DNA of 45,306 bases from CAYGZA01 sp964354135 (GTDB taxonomy: Bacteria > Planctomycetota > Planctomycetia > Pirellulales > Thermoguttaceae): the NCBI GenBank assembly GCA_964354135.1, contig CAYGZA010000011.1, forward strand, positions 1-45,306, given 5' to 3'. The notes beneath the pieces are model-generated. The model worked only from the letters and a program-made list of their open reading frames with translations. It ran no database searches and was not told the DNA's origin. Positions 36,777-43,867 of this stretch are shown piece by piece; within the stretch, counting starts at the first letter, position 1; every line of letters begins with the position of its first letter. The position numbers were made by a program, and so were the translations under genes.

Positions 36777-37084
36777 ATCGCCGGATGACGTTGTGGCTCG
36801 GACTGCACCTGATCCCGAATCCGGTACACGGTCTGCCTATCAACGCCGCACTCTTCGGCGAGGCGAATCTCCTCCTGCCGCAAGCTGGCGATGTCCACGG
36901 GATCCGTGCCGCAATTCAACATCAAGAGCAGGTACAGCCTCTTTCGACGGGAGGCGGCTTGCAGGAGTTGTTTGATTTCCTCGACCGTGAACACCACGAT
37001 CTCTTTGAGCGGAACTGAAGCGGCCAGATTGCGGCTATTCAGATTGCGAGGGAGTTCGATGAACCGCCGCTCCCACCCGGCTTA
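36775..37084 (-). pseudogene. Tyrosine recombinase (integrase) remnant fused to an HTH tail
   Basis: Reading on the minus strand, the frame gives AGWERRFIELPRNLNSRNLA, then VPLKEIVVFTVEEIKQLLQA and RLYLLLMLNCG, closely resembling the region before the catalytic domain of planctomycete phage-type integrases. An in-frame TAA at 37082-37084 interrupts it; before the stop, RYPSFQAA still looks like the same protein. After DIASLRQEEI the sequence changes to LAEECGVDRQTVYRIRDQ, a resolvase-like helix-turn-helix, then ends. The catalytic Arg-His-Arg-Tyr region is absent. This is therefore a decayed, possibly chimeric fragment. An ATG at 36997 could still start a 74-residue product. Confidence 0.6.
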
Positions 37085-37215
37085 CGCTGCTTGGAAACTC
37101 GGGTAGCGTGCGGCCTATAGAGAGCATGCGAAGACTTTTCCGTGCAATTCCATTTTGTTGAGCTTAGGGGAAAGACCGGTGCGATAGTACCCAATAGTCC
37201 GAAAAAAACGGGGCG

Positions 37216-37230
37216 GGCGGAGCCTCCGCC
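37216..37230. promoter_or_regulatory. Hairpin in the leader of the outer-membrane protein gene
   Basis: GGCGGA-GCC-TCCGCC forms a 6-bp stem 40 nt before the start codon. On the minus strand it is followed after a few bases by a run of seven T, so it might also end minus-strand transcripts. Confidence 0.3.
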
Positions 37231-37269
37231 TGGGTCGGCATTTCCAAATGGAGAATTCGGGAGAAGTTT

Positions 37270-38379
37270 ATGAAGACTAGACTCTCCATCGTAACGGCAA
37301 TGGTCGTCCTGCTGGTCGCGCAGCAGGTGAGCCAGGCACAGGAGCCGGGTTTTGGGATGCCGGCGGGCTATTTCGCGCCACCCCCCGGACCCCGGCCAAT
37401 CGCCCCGGGCGGCCCGCAGGCGGCCCCGGGGTTCTCCGATGGGGGCTGCTGCGATCCGTCTTGCTCGGGTCGGAATTGCGTGGACTGCTGGCAGGCCTTC
37501 GGCGACTTCCTCTTCCTGCGGCCGGGTAACGTGGATATTGCCCTGGGGTTCCCCGTGGGAACCCCGATTACAGGGTCCGGCCAGCCTCCTCTCGGCCCCG
37601 TAGCGGTCGTGGGCTCCGAACACGAGCCGGGCTTCCGCGTAGGCATTGCCCGCGCGTTGGACGAGTGTGCCACGCTCGGAGTGACGTACTCGCACCTGGA
37701 GGCCGACTCGATACTGAGCTCGGAAGCACTGCCGCAGGGACAAACGTTTTTCCCCCTGGTGATTCACCCGTCGCAGTTGATCCCGGGCGCGACGTACGAT
37801 AGCGTGTTCGGCCGGCAGGACATCGACTTCCGGCTGGTGGACGTGGACTATCGCCACGTGTTTGCCCGCGGGGACCGGCATGCGATGAGCTACCTGATCG
37901 GGGCCCGCTATGCTCACTTGCAGCAGGATTTCGCGGCCGGATTCTTCGCTCCCGTCGTCGCCGACGATCAAACGGTCTTCAGCCGCATCGGTTTCGACGG
38001 CGGCGGGATACGCCTCGGCCTGGAAGGGGAGCGGCACGCCGCCAGCAGCGGATTGCTGGTTTACGGCCGCGGGACGGCCAGCTTCGTTGCCGGCCAGTTC
38101 CGCGCGAGCTATCTTCAGGCACAGCCCGATCAGCTTCCGAGCGTGGACACAAGTTGGTCTAGCGGCCGGTTGGTCTCCATGCTGGACCTTGAGTTGGGGG
38201 TCGGCTGGGCCAGTCCGGGTGGCCGGGTCCGCGTGACCGCCGGTTACATGGTCGCCGGCTGGTTCAACGTGGTGAAGACGTCGGACTGGATCCGCGCGGT
38301 GCAGACCGCCGATTACAACGGGCTGGACAACACCCTGACGTTTGACGGGGCGGTCCTCCGCAGCGAGATCCGGTTCTAG
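37270..38379 (+). CDS. Lpg1974-like outer-membrane beta-barrel protein
   Basis: A 369-residue protein with a signal peptide (MKTRLSIVTAMVVLLVAQQV, cleavage plausible after SQAQ). A short Pro/Gly-rich stretch and a cysteine-rich patch (CCDPSCSGRNCVDC, about 60-73) follow. From about 75 the sequence alternates polar and hydrophobic residues in strand-sized pieces (FGDFLFLRPGNVDIAL, FRVGIARALDECATLGVTYS, MSYLIGARYAHLQQDF) and ends in a phenylalanine, SEIRF, as outer-membrane barrels do. This pattern fits the Legionella-type major outer-membrane/pore family common in planctomycetes. GGGAG stands ahead of the ATG. It is transcribed alone and has a strong terminator. The transported solute, if any, is unknown. 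Confidence 0.8.
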   Translation: MKTRLSIVTAMVVLLVAQQVSQAQEPGFGMPAGYFAPPPGPRPIAPGGPQAAPGFSDGGCCDPSCSGRNCVDCWQAFGDFLFLRPGNVDIALGFPVGTPITGSGQPPLGPVAVVGSEHEPGFRVGIARALDECATLGVTYSHLEADSILSSEALPQGQTFFPLVIHPSQLIPGATYDSVFGRQDIDFRLVDVDYRHVFARGDRHAMSYLIGARYAHLQQDFAAGFFAPVVADDQTVFSRIGFDGGGIRLGLEGERHAASSGLLVYGRGTASFVAGQFRASYLQAQPDQLPSVDTSWSSGRLVSMLDLELGVGWASPGGRVRVTAGYMVAGWFNVVKTSDWIRAVQTADYNGLDNTLTFDGAVLRSEIRF

Positions 38380-38425
38380 GCCGTTCGTATTCGCTTCACC
38401 GTTGCGTCCGCGAGTGACGCGTCGC

Positions 38426-38460
38426 CGGGCCGGCATTCCCGCCGGCCCGCTCGGTTTATC
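38426..38460 (+). terminator. Rho-independent terminator of the outer-membrane protein gene
   Basis: Perfect 9-bp stem CGGGCCGGC / GCCGGCCCG with loop ATTCCC, followed by CTCGGTTTAT, 46 nt after the stop codon. Confidence 0.65.
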
Positions 38461-38544
38461 CGCCGCGCTGTTCGGCCTGCGGAAACCGTGCCGCGGGCGG
38501 GCCGGGGGTTTCCAGGATGCCCCGCAGCGCGGACCCCGGGCTGC

Positions 38545-38573
38545 TTGCCCCGCCTTGCCGATCGGGGTAAGAT
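38545..38573 (+). promoter_or_regulatory. Candidate promoter of the GHMP kinase operon
   Basis: TTGCCC (38545-38550), a 17-nt spacer and TAAGAT (38568-38573), 59 nt before the GTG start. Confidence 0.4.
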
Positions 38574-38632
38574 CCACGCTCATGGCCGTCTGTTCTTGTC
38601 CTTAAACGCACTCTTCCGGTGGGAGCCGGGCC

Positions 38633-39688
38633 GTGGCAAATGATGACCGGCCGATACGGATCATCTCCAGCACCGCTCCGATCCGTATCGCGGATTTTGG
38701 AGGCTGGACCGACACGTGGTTCGCCAAGCACGGAAGGGTACTCAACGTCGCCGTCTATCCGTACGCCGAGGTGCAGATTGGGGTGTTTCGCCGCCGGCCG
38801 GATCGGCCTCTAGTGGCCATCTACGCGGAGAACTACGGGGAGCGGTACACGCTGGACAGCGTCGGCGGGACCTACGACCGGCATCCGCTCTTGGAGGCGG
38901 CAATCGACTACATGGGCGTTCCCCAAGACCTCGGCCTGGAGATCGACATCTTCAGCGAGGCCCCCGTGGGATGTTCGACCGGGACCAGCGCCGCGGTGAG
39001 CGTGGCGCTGATCGGGGCCCTGGACTTTCTGACTCCGGGTCGCCTCACGCCCCACGAAGTCGCCCGGGCAGCCCACAGAATCGAGACCGAGCTACTAGAG
39101 CAGCAGTGCGGGGTTCAGGACCAGTTGGCCTCGGCGTACGGCGGGATCAGTTTCATCGAGATCCTCGATTACCCGCACGCCATTGTCAGCCCGCTGCACC
39201 TTTCCTTGCGGATTCAATGGGAGCTGGAACGGCGGCTGTCGCTGATCTTCCTGGGCCAATCCCACAGCTCCTCCAAGGTACACCAATTGGTGATCGCCGA
39301 GCTGGAAAACGCCGGACCCGAGGCGGAGAAGCTGCGGCCGCTGCGGGAGACGCCGCTCCGGGCGCGCGATGCCCTCTACGTGGGCGATTTCGCGGCCCTG
39401 GGCCGGGCGATGATCGAGAACACCGAGGCCCAGGCGAACCTTCACCCCGGACTGGTCAGCCCGCGCCACCAGGCGGTCATCGAGGTGGCGCGGCGGCACG
39501 GGGCCCTCGGCTGGAAGGTGAACGGCGCGGGCGGCGACGGCGGCTCGGTAACGATCCTCGGCGGCCCGAAAGCCGCTGCCACGAGGGAGATGCTCCGGGA
39601 GATTGTGACCGCCATGCCGCAAACTCGGAACATTCCCGTCTATCTCAGCCCGTTTGGGCTCCGCGTTTGGGAATCGCCGATGGACTGA
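38633..39688 (+). CDS. GHMP-family sugar kinase
   Basis: A 351-residue small-molecule kinase of the galactokinase/mevalonate-kinase superfamily. The N-terminal substrate strand reads APIRIADFGGWTDTW, the ATP-binding motif 2 is APVGCSTGTSAA (110-121), and motif 3 is GAGGDGGS (298-305). The FGGWTD segment and overall length resemble heptose-7-phosphate or L-fucose/galactose-type kinases rather than the isoprenoid kinases, but I cannot fix the sugar. The start is a GTG (38633), since the nearby ATG codons are out of frame. It is followed after 62 nt by a TIM-barrel protein gene and the two probably form an operon. It acts in the cytoplasm. Confidence 0.88.
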   Translation: MANDDRPIRIISSTAPIRIADFGGWTDTWFAKHGRVLNVAVYPYAEVQIGVFRRRPDRPLVAIYAENYGERYTLDSVGGTYDRHPLLEAAIDYMGVPQDLGLEIDIFSEAPVGCSTGTSAAVSVALIGALDFLTPGRLTPHEVARAAHRIETELLEQQCGVQDQLASAYGGISFIEILDYPHAIVSPLHLSLRIQWELERRLSLIFLGQSHSSSKVHQLVIAELENAGPEAEKLRPLRETPLRARDALYVGDFAALGRAMIENTEAQANLHPGLVSPRHQAVIEVARRHGALGWKVNGAGGDGGSVTILGGPKAAATREMLREIVTAMPQTRNIPVYLSPFGLRVWESPMD

Positions 39689-39700
39689 GGGAATTCGGCA

Positions 39701-39732
39701 GACAGCGATCGCTTTGGAGACAGTGAACGCTT
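39701..39732 (+). repeat. Pair of direct 14-mers between kinase and TIM-barrel genes
   Basis: GACAGCGATCGCTT (39701-39714) and GACAGTGAACGCTT (39719-39732) stand 18 nt apart, with two mismatches. They could be a regulator site or a chance duplication. Confidence 0.35.
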
Positions 39733-39750
39733 ACCGGAGAAAACCATCCC

Positions 39751-40701
39751 ATGCCTTCTGAAATCAGCCGTCGAACGTTCGTGAGAGGATCGCTCCTGGC
39801 TTCTGCCGGCGCTGCCGCAGTCTCGGCACTGCACGCCCGGACCACACCGGGCGCGGAGCCGGCAAAGCCCGCCGCGGCGCCGGCATCGAGCGCCGGGCTG
39901 CCGAAAGGCAGGATCAAGGACCTCCAGATCGGCCGTCTGCTCTTGGGCGGCAATATCCTGACGCACTGCATGCACGGCCGCGATCTCCGCTACCTGGACG
40001 ACCTGGCCAGACACTACAACACCAAGGAGAAGATCCTCGAGACCATGGCCCTTGCCGAGGCAAACGGGATCGACACGGTCGTCCTGCAGGGAATCATTCC
40101 GGTCCTGAAAGAGTATCGCGAGAAGCGGGGCGGCAAGATCCAGTGCATTTACGGACCCGTCGCCCCGATCGACGACGGCCTGGTCAAGTACACTCAGGCG
40201 GTTCAAGAGGTGATCGATGCCGGGGTCGAGGCCGTCTACTTCTGGGGCGTTCACGCCGATGCCCTGGTGGCCCGGAAGAAGACCGACGTCATCGGCAAAG
40301 CGGTTGAGATCGCCAGGTCCTTCGGGGTCCCCTCGGGCGTTGCGGCGCACAACCTGGACGTGATCATCGCGTGCGAGAAGGAGAAAATCGGGGCGGATTT
40401 CTACGTCAAGACCCTCCACCACCACAACTACCCGAGCGCGAAACTCAATCACGACTCGATGTGGTGCTCCAATCCCGAGGAGACGATCCGGGTCATGCAG
40501 GGGGTCGAGAAGCCGTGGATCGCGTTCAAGGTCTTGGCCGCGGGGGCGATCCCGCCCGAGGATGCGTTCCGATACGCATTCGCCGGCGGCGCGGACTTCA
40601 TCCTTGCCGGGATGTTCGACTTCCAGGTCGCGGAAGACGCGCGAATCACCAGGGAACTGCTGGCCGGGCTCGGCAGGCGACTGCGTCCCTGGCGGGGCTA
40701 A
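39751..40701 (+). CDS. TAT-exported TIM-barrel protein of unknown function
   Basis: A 316-residue protein with a twin-arginine signal (SRRTFVRGSLLASAGAAAVS) and an alanine/proline-rich stretch before the mature domain near residue 50. The body looks like an aldolase-type (beta/alpha)8 barrel: IGRLLLGGNIL, TVVLQGIIPVL, IQCIYGPVAPI, AVYFWGVHAD, VPSGVAAHNLDVI, YVKTLHHHNY, IAFKVLAAGAI and ADFILAGMFDF are successive strands. Conserved-looking His and Asn residues (HGRD, HNLD, HHHNY) could bind a metal or sugar. Export by TAT suggests a cofactor or pre-folded enzyme in the periplasm-like space. It follows the GHMP kinase and may act on the same sugar route, but I cannot name a reaction. Confidence 0.75.
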   Translation: MPSEISRRTFVRGSLLASAGAAAVSALHARTTPGAEPAKPAAAPASSAGLPKGRIKDLQIGRLLLGGNILTHCMHGRDLRYLDDLARHYNTKEKILETMALAEANGIDTVVLQGIIPVLKEYREKRGGKIQCIYGPVAPIDDGLVKYTQAVQEVIDAGVEAVYFWGVHADALVARKKTDVIGKAVEIARSFGVPSGVAAHNLDVIIACEKEKIGADFYVKTLHHHNYPSAKLNHDSMWCSNPEETIRVMQGVEKPWIAFKVLAAGAIPPEDAFRYAFAGGADFILAGMFDFQVAEDARITRELLAGLGRRLRPWRG

Positions 40702-40719
40702 ATGAGATTTCGGGATCCC

Positions 40720-40802
40720 GGGAGGGCGAGGCTCCTGCCGAGCCGAGAATCCAAGCTCGCGGTGCGGCGTTTTCGCCGGCTCGGCAGGAGCCTCGCCCTC
40801 CC
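40720..40802. repeat. Inverted pair of the 25-bp planctomycete repeat
   Basis: 40720-40744 and 40778-40802 are perfect 25-nt inverted repeats around a 33-nt core that holds a smaller dyad. Translated in the different frames it gives REGEAPAEP and ARLLPS peptides, which creates many spurious ORF ends in planctomycetes. It lies exactly between two convergent genes and may act as a bidirectional terminator or barrier. Confidence 0.9.
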
Positions 40803-40819
40803 GAGCCACGTCGCCGTAT

Positions 40820-42337
40820 TCACTCGAACCGCACGGCGTACAGATCGGCGTCCTTCAAGACGAAACGGAGGCGAACCACTTGGCCGCTCAGCCGGCCCAC
40901 GTCCTCCCCGGCCGCCCATCCGACCGCCCGCTCGATCTCGTTGCCGATCAATTCCCTGGCATCCCCCAGGGTGAACCCGGGGAGCGGCTTGCCCTGGGTG
41001 TCCTGGATCTCGACGCGGATGCCGCCGGCCGCAGAAGTGGCGTAGTTCACCAGGAGCTTCCTCCCCGAGAAGACCAGGGGCTTGGTGAGCATCTCTCCCC
41101 CTTGATACGGAGCGCACACGGAAGCCAGGCCGTCGAGCCTCATGGAATAGCGCCGCACGTGGGCGGTCGGCTGGGCGTAGTTCTGGTTGACGTAGAGCGA
41201 CATTTCGTCGCGGCCCGTCTGGACGATGTTCAAGACCGCGTAGTTGGTGCGCGAAACCCAGTTCTCCAGCCCGATGCCAGGGCGGACAAAGCCCTCCATG
41301 AAGGTCCGCTCGTACCAGTCCCCGCCCCGGGAGCTTAGGAGCACCGTCTCGGAGAGGTCGCGGAAGTACCCCTTGTCGACGCCGATCGCCCCGGCCTGCT
41401 CGGGCGTGATCGCCTGGCGGCCGGGCAAGAACCGGGCCGCCGTGGCAATGTAGATGTGCGGCGCCCGGAAATACGGCTGGGTCTGGTTGGTGTAGAGGTG
41501 CTCGATCGGGGCCGGCCCGTCCACGCCGCGGTACTGCACCAGCACCGGCGGCGTCCAACGGAGAAAGTCCTTGCTGGTGGTGCGGGAAATGCGGCGGAAG
41601 CTCTCCGTCCAACTGCGGAAATAGCACACGTAACACTGCTCGGTCCCGGACCAGAAGGCCACGTTCTGCGAGTCGAACGCCCCCTCGGTGATGACGGGCT
41701 TGTCTTGGAGCTTCTGCCAATGGATGCCGTCGGCGGAGACGCACGCCACCAGCCCGCTTTGGTTGGTGCCGGCCAGGGCCTTGTACCGCTGGGCCGCGGG
41801 CACTCCGGGGCGACTGTCCAGGAGCGGGCAGAAGTTGTGGCTCAGCGGGGCCATGCCGGCCAGAACGACGTTGTTCTTCCGCGTACCCATGACCTCGAAT
41901 AGCCCGAGGTCCGGCTTGGTCCAGTTCCGGCCATCACGCGACTCCGCGCAGCAAGTGACCTCGGTGGGGCTGCCGTCTTTGCCGGCCAGGGGAAGGCCGC
42001 GGTAGTACATGCGATACAGCTCGCCATCCTTGATCACCGTGCCATAACCGCAGAACGGGCCCTCCCAGGGCCGATCGAACTTCAACACCGCGCCTTCGTC
42101 CCGCGGGCGGTGCAGGACAAGCCGGGTGTTTCTCAGCTCGCCGATGAGGAGATGGTCGACGAAAACCTCCCGCCGCGAGCCGATCGCGACCGGCGCGTCC
42201 GTCTTCCCACCACCCGGCGGCTGCTCCTCGGCTTGAGCGAGCGGAACAAGGCCGGTGTCTACCGCGCCAAACGCCTCAAGGATCGCCATGAGCCCGCAGA
42301 AAAACGCCGCCTTCCGCACCACGCACCGGCAAGCCAT
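40820..42337 (-). CDS. Secreted glycosidase-like five-bladed propeller protein
   Basis: A 505-residue protein. I choose the ATG at 42337 because it begins a clear signal peptide (MACRCVVRKAAFFCGLMAIL ... AQA); the longer frame to 42451 adds a non-conserved tail. After about residue 45, repeated elements typical of GH32/GH43/GH62-like propellers appear: REVFVDHLLI, FCGYGTVIKDGELYRMYYRG, CCAESRDGRNWTKPDLGLFE, ACVSADGIHWQKLQDKPVI and RTTSKDFLRWTPPVLVQY. The C-terminal part (LVNYATSAAGGIRVEIQD) is a beta-sandwich. Substrate and catalytic acids cannot be assigned by eye. It is convergent with the TIM-barrel gene and transcribed alone. Confidence 0.8.
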   Translation of the reverse strand: MACRCVVRKAAFFCGLMAILEAFGAVDTGLVPLAQAEEQPPGGGKTDAPVAIGSRREVFVDHLLIGELRNTRLVLHRPRDEGAVLKFDRPWEGPFCGYGTVIKDGELYRMYYRGLPLAGKDGSPTEVTCCAESRDGRNWTKPDLGLFEVMGTRKNNVVLAGMAPLSHNFCPLLDSRPGVPAAQRYKALAGTNQSGLVACVSADGIHWQKLQDKPVITEGAFDSQNVAFWSGTEQCYVCYFRSWTESFRRISRTTSKDFLRWTPPVLVQYRGVDGPAPIEHLYTNQTQPYFRAPHIYIATAARFLPGRQAITPEQAGAIGVDKGYFRDLSETVLLSSRGGDWYERTFMEGFVRPGIGLENWVSRTNYAVLNIVQTGRDEMSLYVNQNYAQPTAHVRRYSMRLDGLASVCAPYQGGEMLTKPLVFSGRKLLVNYATSAAGGIRVEIQDTQGKPLPGFTLGDARELIGNEIERAVGWAAGEDVGRLSGQVVRLRFVLKDADLYAVRFE

Positions 42338-42497
42338 GGGTGAGCCCTCCGAACTTGATCGGGACCTCGACACGGGAAAAGCCCACGGAAACCCGCCGCA
42401 AAGGCCGGTTCCCGTTGGGACCCCCTGCGTGGCCATGTAGAGTTCTCGCAACGATACGAAAGCATGCCCACGGCGGGCGTTGGCTTGGCACCCGACG

Positions 42498-42605
42498 CTA
42501 CGCCGTCTCCTCCAGGGCGACCGCCTGATTGAGCTTGTTGTAGAGCGTCTTCGCGCTGATGCCCAACTCGCGGGCGGCCTTGGGATTGTTGCTGCCGCAC
42601 CAACC
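42498..42605 (-). pseudogene. Fis-type HTH tail, copy 1 (fragment)
   Basis: On the minus strand this reads CGSNNPKAARELGISAKTLY then NKLNQAVALEETA and a TAG stop. It is the C-terminal helix-turn-helix of a sigma-54 activator/response regulator, and nothing upstream of it belongs to that protein. It matches the end of 43295-43472 at about 77 percent of nucleotides by my count. Confidence 0.75.
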
Positions 42606-42607
42606 TG

Positions 42608-42805
42608 TCAGGCCAACACTCTCATCTTCTCGTGCAGGAACTCCGGGGCCAAATCTGCGCCGTTGTCCCACACCACGGTCTCCATCTCCGGATCAACGCG
42701 AAACCGCTTGAAGTTTTCAATGTCGCGCAGGGGCTCAAACATCTCTCCCCACAATTCATCCTTCAGGTCAACCTCGCCTTCGGCGCCGTCGTTGAACCGA
42801 AGTGG
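42608..42805 (-). pseudogene. Truncated DUF2442 gene directly after hicB
   Basis: The frame PLRFNDGAEGEVDL ... MFEPLRDIENFKRFRVDPEM ... VVWDNGADLAPEFLHEK is the core of a DUF2442 protein, but its first strand and start codon are missing. It begins immediately after, and in the same frame as, the hicB stop codon (TAA 42806-42808). The only internal ATG would remove the conserved RFNDG segment. I read it as a 5'-truncated gene. DUF2442 proteins are often found with toxin-antitoxin-like neighbours. Confidence 0.7.
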
Positions 42806-43045
42806 TTATGCAAGGGCAAGCATCTTGTTTGCATAATCTGTGCCGCTGGTCGGAGGGGGTAGGGGCTTGCCGTCTTGCCGGTACAGCTCGATCGTTTCCT
42901 CGACGATCTTGCACAGCTCGGCAAACACCTCTTGCTCGTCCTGGCCGTGGCAACCGCCGTAGAACAATCCAGGACAGCTTCCGACGTAGCAGCGGTCCTT
43001 CTCCGACCACTCCACGATCTTGACGTACCGAGCACTCTCCTTCAT
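42806..43045 (-). CDS. hicB: HicB-family antitoxin, short form
   Basis: A 79-residue antitoxin with the partial RNase-H fold of HicB: YVKIVEWSEKDRCYVGSCPG, then YGGCHGQDEQEVFAELCKIV, and ETIELYRQDGKPLP. It should neutralise HicA by binding it. No C-terminal ribbon-helix-helix or HTH is seen after KPLPPP, so DNA binding for autoregulation is doubtful. Its ATG overlaps the end of hicA by 4 nt (ATGA), as usual for translationally coupled toxin-antitoxin pairs. A DUF2442 remnant follows without a gap. Confidence 0.88.
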   Translation of the reverse strand: MKESARYVKIVEWSEKDRCYVGSCPGLFYGGCHGQDEQEVFAELCKIVEETIELYRQDGKPLPPPTSGTDYANKMLALA

Positions 43046-43239
43046 TTCCCGGACTCCTCAATTGCTCTTCGAGCCGCAATGAGCTGGTATTCCAGGGCGT
43101 CGTCGCCAGGACTGCCGGAGAGGACCACCGGCTTCTGGACTCTCGGGTGGACGTACTTCCTGTGGCTGCCTTTGCCGCCGCGGTGGACGAATCCGGCCTT
43201 CTCCAGATCGCGGATCAGCTCTCGGACCTTCGGAGGCAC
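43042..43239 (-). CDS. hicA: HicA-family mRNA interferase toxin
   Basis: A 65-residue double-stranded-RNA-binding-fold toxin that cleaves mRNA. The HicA signature GGKGSHRKYVHP carries the catalytic-type His26; KVRELIRDLEKAGFVHRGG precedes it and the C-terminus reads EYQLIAARRAIEESGK. The start is a GTG at 43239, preceded by GAGG at suitable spacing. It stands first in the hicAB pair, the common order. It appears intact, so the module may be functional. Confidence 0.88.
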   Translation of the reverse strand: MPPKVRELIRDLEKAGFVHRGGKGSHRKYVHPRVQKPVVLSGSPGDDALEYQLIAARRAIEESGK

Positions 43240-43294
43240 AGATCACCGCCTCTTGGAAACGCCCAGAGGACGCAAGTCTCTTCGGACGCCGTAC

Positions 43295-43472
43295 CTACGC
43301 CGTCTTTTCCAGCGCCGCCGCCTGGTTGAGCTTATTATAGAGCGTTTTGAGGCTGATGCCCAGCTCCGCGGCGGCCCGAGGCTTGTTGCCGCCCGAGCGG
43401 TCGAGTGCCTCGTAGATCGCCCGCATCTCCAGGTCGCGGAGCGTCTGGCCGACCGTGTTTCCCGGCGTTGGA
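43295..43472 (-). pseudogene. Fis-type HTH tail, copy 2 (longer fragment)
   Basis: The minus strand reads NTVGQTLRDLEMRAIYEALD then RSGGNKPRAAAELGISLKTL and YNKLNQAAALEKTA before a TAG stop. This is the C-terminal Fis/HTH domain of a sigma-54-dependent response regulator. The receiver and AAA+ domains are missing; upstream codons to about 43636 are open but unlike any such protein. It lies 55 nt upstream of hicA. Confidence 0.75.
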
Positions 43473-43782
43473 TGGGCAGCCGGGGTTGGAAGGCAACCCC
43501 TCCCAATTGGTCGGACGGTGGGCGTGTTACATCGAAACACAGGTTCGATGCCCGGTCCGCCGGATCTTTCAAGCGGTGGGCCGAATGCTCCGATGGCCCG
43601 ACTTGCACATCTCGTCTCATGCAGGCGGGACAACAACGGGAAGCCAATTACGAAAACTGGCGACTCGGCCCGGAGGAACTATCCGAAAGGCGGAGACCAC
43701 ACCGACGCAATCCTCCCGTTTTCCCTCCCAGCGCTTTGCAGATTCCTTTGCAGTTGTCCCTTTGCAGAAATGCGCAAGAAGA
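43473..43782. other. Intergenic stretch with no recognisable gene
   Basis: Open frames cross this 310-nt stretch on both strands but their translations are arginine/proline-rich shadows. I see nothing in it until the hairpin at 43783. Confidence 0.5.
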
Positions 43783-43815
43783 AACACGCTGTAAGTGCTT
43801 TACTCACAGCGTGTT
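43783..43815 (-). terminator. Rho-independent terminator downstream of the tRNA-His fragment
   Basis: Perfect 10-bp stem AACACGCTGT / ACAGCGTGTT with a 13-nt loop. On the minus strand it is followed by TCTTCTT. It stands 6 nt beyond the tRNA 3' end and probably served the original tRNA gene. Confidence 0.65.
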
Positions 43816-43821
43816 ATGATC

Positions 43822-43867
43822 GGTGGCTGAGGGGACTCGAACCCCCAACACCCAGATCCACAGTCTG
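43822..43867 (-). tRNA. tRNA-His 3' fragment, likely attachment site (attR)
   Basis: The minus strand holds part of the anticodon arm (CAGA-CTGTGGA-TCTGG, anticodon GTG at 43859-43861), a complete T arm (GGGGG-TTCGAGT-CCCCT) and the acceptor strand CAGCCAC with discriminator C73. C73 with GTG is specific for tRNA-His. No 5' half (GTGGCTG ...) is found within several hundred bases, so the gene is incomplete. A fragment that begins at the anticodon stem and runs to the 3' end is the usual footprint of a tyrosine-recombinase integration event. CCA is not encoded. Confidence 0.75.

Noticed and set aside
37039..38583. A 514-codon minus-strand frame over the outer-membrane protein gene
   Set aside because: The plus strand has a signal peptide, barrel strands, Shine-Dalgarno and terminator; the minus frame has none.
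39640..40809. A minus-strand frame starting MAREGEAPAEP opposite the TIM-barrel gene
   Set aside because: Its start is only the translated 25-bp planctomycete repeat, a well-known source of false ORFs, and the rest is antisense.
43823..43867. A complete tRNA-His gene
   Set aside because: The T arm, acceptor 3' strand and part of the anticodon arm are good, but no matching D arm or 5' acceptor strand follows on the minus strand up to about 44200.
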